A program made the translations under genes and the position numbers. This document shows positions 1 to 5,402 of a stretch of DNA of 5,402 nucleotides, in pieces (position 1 is the first letter of the stretch; each line of letters begins with the position of its first letter). The notes beneath the pieces are model-generated. The model made no database searches and had not been told where the DNA came from. It saw only the letters and a list, made by a program, of their open reading frames with translations. Origin of the DNA: Dehalococcoidia bacterium UBA3254 (GTDB taxonomy: Bacteria > Chloroflexota > Dehalococcoidia > Dehalococcoidales > UBA3254). Location of the stretch: assembly GCA_002362735.1 (NCBI GenBank), contig DEUU01000103.1, positions 1-5,402 of the forward strand. Direction: 5' to 3'.

Positions 1-567
1 ATCCGAAGCAATTTGTCCTACCCGATATCCCAGGATAGCTCCTAACAAGATAATTACGGCAAATGAGATGGAGAATAACAGACTTCTAAGCCGGGAAATT
101 CCCCCTCTTTTAAACCCGGCTATAGCGATGAAAGCTGAAGGCAGGTCTGAAATAGCCGAACCAACAGCCAGGAGAAAAGCCAGACCTTGAGAAACGATGA
201 GTCCCACTGAAATCATGATCCCATCTGTGAAAAAATCAAAGGCCAGACTGATATAAATTAGCCATGGACTCTGTCCTTTTTCTTTATCTTTGTTCTTCTC
301 TCCAATCTTTTCTACTCCCCACTCCAGGCCGACATATGTCAGGCCCCCCAGACCAAAGGCCAGAGCTACTTCCACAAAATTACCGTATCCTAATGCCTGA
401 GGCAACAGCTCGACCCCAACGACTGCCAGGATTATTCCGGCTGCTCCATGCAGCACATAGCTCATGGAACTTTCGGAAATGCGGAAATAATCGGCCAGCA
501 CTCCTCCGATGAAGCTGCCAATAGCGGGCATTAAGGATAGTAATAAAGCTAGAAAGTAGCCATTCAT
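1..567 (-). CDS. ZIP-family divalent-metal transporter (N-terminal 189 residues; 3' end beyond window)
   Basis: Minus-strand translation from the ATG at 567-565 is open through position 1, giving 189 residues. The product is very hydrophobic, with about six membrane segments visible. A Lys/Glu-rich loop lies at residues 86-99, where ZIP proteins have their variable cytoplasmic loop. Residues 40-56 (H-G-A-A-G...V-E-L-L-P) match the ZIP signature 'H.AAG.....ELLP' in an early membrane helix, and this is the main basis for the call. ZIP proteins move Zn2+, Fe2+ or Mn2+ into the cytoplasm. The later metal-binding helices are unusual. Where HNxPEG is expected, residues 111-116 read DFFTDG and residues 140-145 read SDLPSA, so substrate or direction may differ from ZupT. 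No strong Shine-Dalgarno precedes this start. Met13 is an alternative but has no better site and would trim the first helix. The gene diverges from the DUF4396 gene. The family call is fairly sure; the substrate is unknown. Confidence 0.8.
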   Translation of the reverse strand, partial: MNGYFLALLLSLMPAIGSFIGGVLADYFRISESSMSYVLHGAAGIILAVVGVELLPQALGYGNFVEVALAFGLGGLTYVGLEWGVEKIGEKNKDKEKGQSPWLIYISLAFDFFTDGIMISVGLIVSQGLAFLLAVGSAISDLPSAFIAIAGFKRGGISRLRSLLFSISFAVIILLGAILGYRVGQIASD

Positions 568-590
568 TTTCAGAAAGGAATGATCAGACT

Positions 591-607
591 ATTTATCCTA
601 GATAAAT
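591..607. promoter_or_regulatory. Operator-like dyad, ATTTATC-CTA-GATAAAT
   Basis: The sequence is a perfect inverted repeat with 7-bp arms and a 3-bp centre. It begins within the candidate ZIP -10 box and covers the expected transcription start, the usual position for a repressor site. Next to a metal-transporter gene, a metal-responsive repressor is a natural guess, but the sequence does not match any Fur, MntR, DtxR or Zur consensus that I can assert. The AT-rich setting raises the chance of a random match. Confidence 0.35.
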
Positions 608-611
608 TATA
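606..611 (-). promoter_or_regulatory. Candidate -10 box for the ZIP gene
   Basis: Read on the minus strand, 611-606 is TATAAT, a perfect sigma-70-type -10 hexamer, 38 nt upstream of the ZIP start codon. No good TTGACA-like box sits 16-18 nt further upstream, so the call rests on the -10 and its position in the divergent spacer. Such hexamers occur by chance in AT-rich DNA. Confidence 0.35.
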
Positions 612-644
612 ACCCTGGTCGATTAAATCTCGGTAAAATATATT

Positions 645-661
645 TCTAATGTAAAATTAGA
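645..661. repeat. Short inverted repeat, TCTAAT-N5-ATTAGA
   Basis: This is a second dyad in the same divergent spacer, with 6-bp arms and a 5-bp centre, 62 nt before the DUF4396 ATG. It differs in sequence from the dyad at 591-607. It could be a separate regulator site or part of a promoter region, but arms this short in AT-rich DNA are weak evidence. Confidence 0.2.
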
Positions 662-708
662 TACAGAGCATGGGTTAATTTTAACGCCTTTGAACAAGAA
701 ACCCTTTC

Positions 709-713
709 GGAGG
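709..713 (+). promoter_or_regulatory. Shine-Dalgarno GGAGG that fixes the DUF4396 start
   Basis: A consensus GGAGG lies 9 nt before the ATG at 723. It sits inside the frame that would be read from the in-frame TTG at 690, and that TTG has no ribosome-binding site of its own. It therefore decides in favour of the ATG. Confidence 0.8.
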
Positions 714-722
714 TCAAGTAAT

Positions 723-1421
723 ATGCCGCCACGCTGGTTGGAAATAGTGGCCCTGATCTTTTTAATCGCCGCTTTTATTAGCGTAATCATTATTTTACGG
801 GATATTCTGGGTAATCAACGCCGCCAGAAAATGACGATTATGAATGTGGTTTGGCCAGTCACTGTCCTGTATTACAGCTTCTTTGGTGTTTTTATTTATT
901 GGAAGATTGGTAGACTAATGGCAAATAAGCCTGGTAAGCAACAAGAAGGTCAGAAAGATAATAAGCCAGAAAGACCTTTTTATCAGAAAGCCTTCGTTTC
1001 TACTTCTCATTGCGGAGCCGGTTGTACTTTAGGCGATATTATCGGTGAACAAATTGTGCATTACTTGAGCCTGGTTATCTTGGGCATATCCCTGTATGCC
1101 AGCTATATTTTGGATTATGCCCTGGCTTACATTTTAGGGATCCTTTTTCAATATATGGCGATTAAACCCATGCACAAAGACTGGTCTCGTAAAAAGGGCT
1201 TATGGAGGGCTATCAAAGCAGATACCTTATCCTTGACAGCTTTCGAAGTGGGGTTATTTGGCTGGATGGCCTTGATGCGGTTTGTCTTTTTTAATCCACC
1301 ATTACATCCGAATGAACCGGTCTTCTGGTTTATGATGCAAATTGGTATGATACTTGGTTTCGCTACCAGCTATCCAGCTAATTGGTTTTTGGTTAAGAAA
1401 GGCATCAAGGAAGCCATGTAA
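723..1421 (+). CDS. DUF4396 domain integral membrane protein
   Basis: The product is 232 residues from the ATG supported by GGAGG; a TTG 11 codons upstream keeps the frame open but lacks a ribosome site. Membrane segments are seen near residues 7-26 and 41-60, then several more from about 109 to 217. A charged, Lys/Gln-rich loop lies near residues 66-88. The C-terminal part carries the landmarks I associate with DUF4396: SHCGAGCTLGD at 95-105, the FQYMAIKPM stretch near 142-150, KADTLSLTAFEVGLFGWMA at 165-183, and TSYPANWFLVKKGIKEAM at the C terminus. The function of the family is not established. The His96/Cys97/Cys101 cluster could bind a metal or be redox active; that is inference. The gene is followed 68 nt later by a c-type cytochrome on the same strand, with no terminator between, so the two are probably co-transcribed. 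It diverges from the ZIP gene. Confidence 0.85.
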   Translation: MPPRWLEIVALIFLIAAFISVIIILRDILGNQRRQKMTIMNVVWPVTVLYYSFFGVFIYWKIGRLMANKPGKQQEGQKDNKPERPFYQKAFVSTSHCGAGCTLGDIIGEQIVHYLSLVILGISLYASYILDYALAYILGILFQYMAIKPMHKDWSRKKGLWRAIKADTLSLTAFEVGLFGWMALMRFVFFNPPLHPNEPVFWFMMQIGMILGFATSYPANWFLVKKGIKEAM

Positions 1422-1469
1422 TAAATATAATTTCATCGCTACGGACAAAAGGAAGACTGAAGGAATAAA

Positions 1470-1493
1470 ATGAAATTGGAAGTGGGTTTATGA
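1470..1493 (+). other. Possible 7-codon leader ORF overlapping the cytochrome start
   Basis: A tiny frame (MKLEVGL, stop TGA) has an AAGGA site at 1460-1464, spaced correctly from its ATG at 1470. Its TGA overlaps the cytochrome ATG as ATGA at 1490-1493, the arrangement seen in translational coupling. The cytochrome itself has only a moderate site (GGAAGTGG, 1478-1485). It may be a real coupling leader or chance; nothing shows that it is translated. Confidence 0.2.
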
Positions 1494-2002
1494 CAACATG
1501 CGGAAAAAATATATTATCGGTTGCGCTATTCCTTTCGGCGCTATTGTTTTTGGCAGGCTGTCGGGGAACGCCCACCAATCCATCTGCACCTCCAACCTAT
1601 CCAATCAGGCCGACATCCTCATCTACTATTGCTATCAGTCCCACTATTTTGCCTACTTCTACGTTAACATCATCCCCTTCAGCAAGTCCCTCTGTATCCA
1701 ATGGACAGAGAATTTATAATACTTCTACCAGTTCTTCCGAAGAACCTGTTACTTATACAGAAGGTCCCAGTATGATGATGCCGCTTAATTTAACCTGTGC
1801 CCAATGCCACGGTGCGGATGGCTATGGCGGAACTATTCATTTTATGATGGGGACTTATGATGTTCCCAATATCACCTGGCCTGAATTAACTGCTCCAGGT
1901 ATGATGGATTATCCGCCTTATACTGAGGATACTTTAAAACGGGCTATTACCCGGGGATTGGACCCGGCCGGAAATTCTCTTGAATACCCGATGCTTCTCT
2001 GA
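1490..2002 (+). CDS. Lipoprotein c-type cytochrome, C-terminus cut by an in-frame TGA
   Basis: The protein is 170 residues as read to the first stop. Residues 1-24 are a lipoprotein signal peptide: a hydrophobic core followed by the lipobox LAGC, with Cys24 as the predicted lipidation site. Residues 25-70 form a flexible linker rich in Ser, Thr and Pro. A cytochrome c domain follows from about residue 71, with one haem-attachment motif CAQCH at 103-107 and the lines NGQRIY, HGADGYGG, NITWPEL and PPYTEDTLKRAITRGLDP of small electron-carrier cytochromes. Met168 is a candidate sixth haem ligand. It would act on the outer face of the cytoplasmic membrane. The frame then hits TGA at 2000-2002, although the same frame continues with a typical C-terminal helix to a TGA at 2057-2059 (189 codons in all). 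As written, the domain lacks its last helix. The cause may be a nonsense mutation or a base error. Trp130 is coded TGG, so TGA is not simply read as Trp. Confidence 0.8.
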   Translation: MTTCGKNILSVALFLSALLFLAGCRGTPTNPSAPPTYPIRPTSSSTIAISPTILPTSTLTSSPSASPSVSNGQRIYNTSTSSSEEPVTYTEGPSMMMPLNLTCAQCHGADGYGGTIHFMMGTYDVPNITWPELTAPGMMDYPPYTEDTLKRAITRGLDPAGNSLEYPMLL

Positions 2003-2059
2003 CAGATGTCGGAAAGCGATTTAAATGATCTGGTGGCTTTTATAAAAACATTGAAATGA
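2000..2059 (+). pseudogene. Detached C-terminal tail of the cytochrome, after in-frame TGA
   Basis: Immediately after the premature TGA, and in the same frame, the sequence reads QMSESDLNDLVAFIKTLK and stops at TGA (2057-2059). This is the standard final helix of this cytochrome type, usually preceded by a Met-Pro-Arg-Trp-Gln-Met stretch. Here the two codons after Met168 read Leu-Leu instead of Pro-Arg, and the Trp codon TGG appears as TGA. The tail shows no frameshift or further stop, so any disruption is recent or is a one-base sequence error. Confidence 0.75.
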
Positions 2060-2279
2060 AATTTACTATACCGATAAGTTGGCAGTTTTAAATCAGTTCT
2101 TCAAAAAGTTCAATTCGGTTCAATCAAAGTTTTTCTCTTTCCAGCTCTTTCTCTTATTATTTGATGGATAATACACTTCAAACTTTTTTCAATAATACAT
2201 TTTTTGGAATCGACTGCCTAAGTACTACGCAAGAATAATAACTTTCCAGATTGGATATATTTTATTTTTGATCCTTTCT

Positions 2280-2297
2280 TCTCCTCCGTGGAGGGGA
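2280..2297. repeat. GC-rich hairpin in AT-rich spacer
   Basis: TCTCCTC-CGTG-GAGGGGA can fold into a 7-bp stem, including one G-T pair, with a 4-nt loop. It is the only GC-rich patch in the spacer. Neither strand has a T-run after it, so it is not a classic terminator. It could be an RNA structure or a protein site. Its GGAGG half resembles a Shine-Dalgarno but lies too far (about 19 nt) from the nearest ATG at 2314. Confidence 0.25.
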
Positions 2298-2492
2298 CGA
2301 TAATTGCGCTATTATGTACTTAATAATTACGGTAACAGCAAAAGATATAAAGAGAAGGGATTTATTGGCTGGGTTATTTCTTTAGAAGTAACTTAATATC
2401 TTATTGTTACATTATCCGCAATAGAAATAACGTTTGTTAAACGGGGAGTTCAACTAGAATTGTTCTCTAGCTAGGACACAACTTTGTATTGC

Positions 2493-2531
2493 TCGGATTT
2501 TTCTAAAAGAATTTTAAGTGGTTGAATCCGA
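2493..2531. repeat. Inverted repeat TCGGATT...AATCCGA just beyond the kinase 3' end
   Basis: Perfect 7-bp arms at 2493-2499 and 2525-2531 flank a 25-nt AT-rich loop, 38 nt past the kinase stop on its transcript. The arms could form a 3' stem in the kinase mRNA, but no U-tract follows, so a terminator role is not supported. A chance occurrence is possible. Confidence 0.2.
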
Positions 2532-2569
2532 TCACCTTTGAATTATGCAATGCTAATAAACCACCAATA

Positions 2570-3892
2570 CTATAATGGCATCTCAACTCTGACTGTGGTA
2601 CCCTGGTGCGGCCTGGACTCTATCTTCAGGCTGGCTCCGATCAGATCAGCTCTTTCCCTCATACTCATGAGTCCCAGGCTGCCTTTCTTCCCCCTGGTGC
2701 TGGCTGCCTTAACATCGAAACCGGTGCCATCGTCAACCACCTGCATAACCAATTGCTTTTTTTGGAAACTAACCTCAATAGTAGCTTTATTCGCTTTAGC
2801 GTGTTTACGGATATTGTTTATGGCTTCCTGAGCAATACGGAAGAATCCTAATTTGATCTCTTCAGATAGTTTCGGCTCTCTTCCTTCCGCTTCTACTTCT
2901 AGCTTAAAGTGATTTAGTTTATTGATATCCTCGCCTATTTGTTCGAGAGATGCTCTAAGCCCCATATGTTCCAATACACTGGGCCTCAGTTCATGGCTAT
3001 AACGTCGCACATCGTTAAAAGCCCGATCGGCATCTTTTTCCAGATATTTAAGTTTCCCTAATACCTCCGGGTTTTGAATTTTATCGGATTCTGCTAGAGC
3101 ATTGATCTGCATTTTAAGGATGCCCAGATATTGCGCCGTATCATCATGCAGCTCATAAGCAATCCGTTTCCTTTCCTCTTCCTGGACCTGGGTAATTCTT
3201 CTGGCATAACCCTGCAGTTGATTTCTTAGCCGTTTTTCCTCGATAATAGACTGTTGCAACTCAGCGGTCCGCTCTTGAACCTTTATCTCCAATTCACCCT
3301 TGGCTTTAGCTAGAGCTTCTTCAGCTTGCTTGCGCTGGGTAATATCCGTTACTGCTACTCTGAAGCTAAGCTTACGATCTTCAGCAGTCATCGCCACGAC
3401 CCTTAATTCAGCATCGAATAGTATAGCATCTTGTTTTTGCATCTGCAGTTCGCAGACCGGTTCAGGGTGTTCAGTAATTGTCACCATACAGCGGTGGAAG
3501 GTGTTCTTGAACGACGGGGCGATGAACCGGGTGAACCTTTGGCCGGACAACCGATTCCGTTCCAATCCCAGCATCCGGCTGCCGGTGAGGTTGGCTTCGG
3601 TAATGAGAAAATAATGGTCCAGGACGAAGTAGCCCACAGGAGCAAAATCGAACAGATCAAGATAGCGGTTACGGGCTTCCTGCAGTTCCTGCTGCGCCCG
3701 GCGCAGCTCGGCATTCTGCATTTCCAGTTCAATCTGGTGCACTTCCAGTTCATGCAAGAGACTATCTTTATTCTCCGGTGTTTTAACCGGGCTTCCAGGA
3801 ATTCTAGCTGAATGTAGTTGCTCCGCCCGTTGACGGAGTTCTAACTTTGAATTCGGTTCCGCTTTACGTCTCTTCGAGGGTTTTCCCTTCAT
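2570..3892 (-). CDS. Soluble PAS-domain sensor histidine kinase, NarL/UhpB type (HisKA_3 + HATPase_c)
   Basis: The protein is 440 residues with no membrane segment or signal peptide, so it is cytoplasmic. A Lys/Arg-rich start is followed by a Glu-rich helix (about 43-76, LLHELEVHQIELEMQNAELRRAQ), then a PAS domain at about 77-187 ending in the usual TDITQRKQAEE. A coiled coil (about 188-230) leads to the dimerisation domain. The H-box ERKRIAYELHDD places the phospho-accepting His at residue 249. The conserved SHELRPSVLEHMGL stretch follows at 299-312. The ATPase domain has the N-box QEAINNIRKHA (355-365), G1 box DDGTGFD (387-393) and G2 box GSLGL (404-408), so all catalytic motifs are present. 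Kinases of this class autophosphorylate on His and pass phosphate to NarL/LuxR-type response regulators; none is in view. The ATG is 2 nt after the stop of the upstream CheB/CheR-PAS gene, with GGAAGGA 6 nt before it, so the two are co-transcribed and probably translationally coupled. The PAS ligand is unknown. Confidence 0.92.
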   Translation of the reverse strand: MKGKPSKRRKAEPNSKLELRQRAEQLHSARIPGSPVKTPENKDSLLHELEVHQIELEMQNAELRRAQQELQEARNRYLDLFDFAPVGYFVLDHYFLITEANLTGSRMLGLERNRLSGQRFTRFIAPSFKNTFHRCMVTITEHPEPVCELQMQKQDAILFDAELRVVAMTAEDRKLSFRVAVTDITQRKQAEEALAKAKGELEIKVQERTAELQQSIIEEKRLRNQLQGYARRITQVQEEERKRIAYELHDDTAQYLGILKMQINALAESDKIQNPEVLGKLKYLEKDADRAFNDVRRYSHELRPSVLEHMGLRASLEQIGEDINKLNHFKLEVEAEGREPKLSEEIKLGFFRIAQEAINNIRKHAKANKATIEVSFQKKQLVMQVVDDGTGFDVKAASTRGKKGSLGLMSMRERADLIGASLKIESRPHQGTTVRVEMPL

Positions 3893-3894
3893 GG

Positions 3895-5402
3895 TTAATC
3901 CTTCCGCCCGTTAACATCTTCGAAAGCCAGGAGTATCCGCTGAGAGCCCAGTTCTTCATACAGACGGCGGGCATTGAGCAGCATCTTCTTCCGGCCTAGA
4001 TGCGGGAACTCCTTATCTACTTCATAATTAACAAATGAGTGATTACCTGGAAGAATCTCTTCCAGCAATTTTCTTAGCTCAGGGATGTCCCATTGTTTGT
4101 TACCTAGCTTGTAAACCAGCTTTCCCACAGTCTCCTTTTCTTCCACCTGGAAAGTCCGGTAGAAAGAGCGATTGGCAGAAACTACTTTTAATTCTTTGTC
4201 CAGCACCAGCATGGGTTCCCTGACGGTATCCACAATACTCTGGGTATAACCCAGGGCGGCCTGGAGTATCCGCTTTTCATCGATATCTACGAAGGTCAAC
4301 ACCACCCCAGTTATCGCATTCTCCCGGGTCCGGTAGGGAATAATCCGCATTGAATACCAGCGACCGTCTTTAGTTTCCACTTCCCGGGTAATAGTAGTTA
4401 GCGTCTGGAGAGTTTCCCGGGTATCTACCGGCAGGCCTTCATAATTCAGAGCCGAAGTTATTTCCTTGATCGGCCGCCCGATATCGTTTTCCCGCAGGCT
4501 GAATATTTTGGTCACGGCTGGAGTAAAACTCTTAATATTCAGATCACTATCCAGGAAGACAGTAGCTACCTCGATAGTGTTCAGCAAATTGCGCATATCA
4601 TCTTGAGACCGGGTAAGCTGCTCAATGCGGTCCTGGTTCTCAGTGTTCACAGTAGACAACTCTTCATTGACCGAGCGCATTTCTTCGCGGGAGGTTTCTA
4701 GCTCTTCATTGGTGCTCTGCAGCTCCTCGTTAGATGAGAGCAGTTCTTCATTGGCGGCTTTTAGCTCTTCGTTAGAGGTCTCCACCTCCTCCACCGTATT
4801 CTTCAGATTTTCCTGGGATTCCTTGAGCTCCTGTTCCAGTTCTGTAACTCGCTGGTCTAGCTCAGAAGTATTGAGATTTTTTCGGCCAGGGTGAGATTTC
4901 GCTTCTCCGGGGATATTTTCGTGAGGCTGGGTTTCTCGGAATATTATCATCAGGTAATCTGGCAGCTTTTGGGACGCCAGCGGCCTGGCGGTGAGGGTTA
5001 TCATCTGTACATAGCCGTTGTACCCTACTTTAACCCCTTCCGTGGAAACCTCCGCATTCTGTGAGACCGCCTTGTGCAATGCCAGAGAAAGGTGCGTCCT
5101 TAAGCCTTTGCGGGCCAGGTCCAGAATATTCATACTGGTCCGGCCCTCGGCTAGCTTAAGGTATTTGCCGGTATCACCCCGCACAAAGACCACATTATAA
5201 GCGCTATCCACGACCACAAAGGCGGGCGCATACTCACTGAGCAATATCCGTTCTGCTATCTGGGAAATTTCAGTATTGCGAATTCTGGGGCCTCCTTTCT
5301 TATTATCGGTTGTCAGACTACTAGCAGGCCGCAGCGGTAAAGACAAGAGATTGGGAAGTCTGGACTCGACCTCCTTACGCTGGTAAATCTTCCATTTCCG
5401 GT
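3895..5402 (-). CDS. CheB/CheR-PAS fusion protein, C-terminal part (5' end beyond window)
   Basis: The frame is open to the window edge, giving 501 visible residues up to the TAA at 3897-3895. A TTG at 5346 has been a possible start, but codons upstream of it (RKWKIYQRKEVESRLPNL) match the tail of the CheR methyltransferase part of CheB-CheR fusions, so the gene begins outside the window. Using visible residue 1 = the codon ending at 5398: a PAS-like module at about 48-156 (AERILLSEYAPAFVVVD..., RGDTGKYLKL...) typical of the segment after CheR; a long coiled coil at about 178-270 with regular EELxxxN heptads; a PAS domain at about 270-375; and another PAS at about 384-496. It ends without a histidine-kinase domain. 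The full family protein has CheB methylesterase and CheR methyltransferase domains, which act on receptor glutamates in chemotaxis, but many fusions work outside chemotaxis. The kinase gene follows after 2 nt, so this protein probably senses or scaffolds for that kinase. Presence of CheB and CheR domains is inferred. Confidence 0.88.
   Translation of the reverse strand, partial: RKWKIYQRKEVESRLPNLLSLPLRPASSLTTDNKKGGPRIRNTEISQIAERILLSEYAPAFVVVDSAYNVVFVRGDTGKYLKLAEGRTSMNILDLARKGLRTHLSLALHKAVSQNAEVSTEGVKVGYNGYVQMITLTARPLASQKLPDYLMIIFRETQPHENIPGEAKSHPGRKNLNTSELDQRVTELEQELKESQENLKNTVEEVETSNEELKAANEELLSSNEELQSTNEELETSREEMRSVNEELSTVNTENQDRIEQLTRSQDDMRNLLNTIEVATVFLDSDLNIKSFTPAVTKIFSLRENDIGRPIKEITSALNYEGLPVDTRETLQTLTTITREVETKDGRWYSMRIIPYRTRENAITGVVLTFVDIDEKRILQAALGYTQSIVDTVREPMLVLDKELKVVSANRSFYRTFQVEEKETVGKLVYKLGNKQWDIPELRKLLEEILPGNHSFVNYEVDKEFPHLGRKKMLLNARRLYEELGSQRILLAFEDVNGRKD
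3899..3905 (-). promoter_or_regulatory. Ribosome-binding site of the kinase, inside the upstream gene
   Basis: Read on the minus strand, this is GGAAGGA, 6 nt before the kinase ATG. It lies within the last codons of the CheB/CheR-PAS gene, so ribosomes finishing that gene pass over it. This supports coupled synthesis of the two proteins. Confidence 0.7.
4645..4791 (-). repeat. Seven consecutive heptads EE(L/V/M)xxxN in the CheB/CheR-PAS coiled coil
   Basis: The 147 bases encode seven uninterrupted 7-residue units: EEVETSN, EELKAAN, EELLSSN, EELQSTN, EELETSR, EEMRSVN and EELSTVN. Only one unit lacks the final Asn. The spacing fits a parallel coiled coil linking the first PAS-like module to the later PAS domains, of the kind that carries signals through helix rotation. 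Near-identical Glu-Glu-Leu repeats are usual at this place in CheB/CheR-PAS proteins, so this is a family trait and not a DNA-level expansion. Confidence 0.75.

Larger units (their letters stand above)
2060..2569. other. AT-rich spacer between convergent genes, no supported gene
   Basis: About 510 bases separate the cytochrome end from the kinase end. Both strands are crowded with stops. The longest frame noticed is a 23-codon one at 2314-2385 without a well-placed ribosome site. No tRNA, rRNA or mobile-element ends were recognised. Small inverted repeats occur (2280-2297, 2493-2531, and weaker ones near 2431-2443 and 2454-2470), but none is followed by a T-run on either strand, so no intrinsic terminator can be named for either flanking gene. 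Confidence 0.6.

Noticed and set aside
264..512. Plus-strand frame of 82 codons
   Set aside because: It lies opposite the ZIP transporter gene, has no recognisable protein features and is a shadow of it.
690..722. TTG at 690 as the start of the DUF4396 gene
   Set aside because: It lacks a ribosome site, whereas the in-frame ATG at 723 has a consensus GGAGG 9 nt upstream.
1498..1719. Frame of 73 codons starting MRKKYIIG inside the cytochrome gene
   Set aside because: It begins like a signal peptide, but the overlapping frame carries the lipobox and haem motif, so this is a shadow.
2000..2002. Selenocysteine or TGA-as-Trp recoding in the cytochrome
   Set aside because: The position is a family Trp and not Cys, the gene ends with TGA, and other Trp codons in the window are TGG. 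No selenocysteine insertion element was evident.
2097..2142. A-rich and T-rich stretches after the cytochrome as an intrinsic terminator
   Set aside because: The A5 and T5 runs can pair only at their ends, with a mismatch next to them and no GC-rich stem before the T-run.
2314..2385. A 23-codon frame in the spacer with an Arg-Arg-Asp-Leu-Leu stretch resembling a Tat signal
   Set aside because: It is too short, has no ribosome site at the right distance, and is in AT-rich DNA where such frames arise by chance.
3431..3811. Plus-strand frame of 126 codons opposite the kinase
   Set aside because: The minus strand encodes the clear PAS domain here; the plus frame shows no family features.

Overview
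The window holds five protein-coding loci in three blocks. The two edge genes are cut by the window. Base composition is moderate, with AT-rich spacers. The source is probably bacterial: there are good Shine-Dalgarno sites, a lipobox lipoprotein, and a CheB/CheR-PAS protein next to a NarL/UhpB-type histidine kinase. The long Ser/Thr/Pro-rich linker behind the lipobox of the cytochrome is common in Chloroflexota and some other monoderm groups, but this is a weak hint and not an assignment.

Left block (1-722): the first 189 codons of a ZIP-family divalent-metal transporter lie on the minus strand. It is transcribed away from the next gene. Several metal-site residues typical of ZIP proteins are replaced. 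The divergent spacer carries a TATAAT-like -10 and a 7-bp-arm dyad placed where an operator would sit.

Middle block (723-2059, plus strand): a DUF4396 integral membrane protein is followed 68 nt later by a secreted, lipid-anchored c-type cytochrome. The cytochrome reading frame is interrupted by a TGA exactly where the family is expected to have Trp. The lost C-terminal helix is still intact in the same frame up to a second TGA. The two genes look co-transcribed and may form a membrane redox or metal-related pair of unknown role.

Spacer (2060-2569): about 510 bases of AT-rich sequence lie between convergent genes. It has a few weak inverted repeats and no convincing gene, RNA or intrinsic terminator.

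Right block (2570-5402, minus strand): a two-gene sensory operon. The upstream gene is the C-terminal part of a CheB-CheR-PAS fusion and is open to the window edge. It has a PAS-like module, a very regular heptad coiled coil and two PAS domains, but no kinase domain. Two bases after its stop begins a soluble PAS / HisKA_3 / HATPase_c histidine kinase. The pair looks like a signalling protein whose kinase output is a separate gene; no response regulator is visible here.

No mobile element, CRISPR array, tRNA or rRNA was seen. The most noteworthy points are the in-frame TGA in the cytochrome, the atypical ZIP metal-site residues with the adjacent operator-like dyad, and the kinase-less CheB/CheR-PAS protein paired with its own kinase. 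I did not find a clearly new system.
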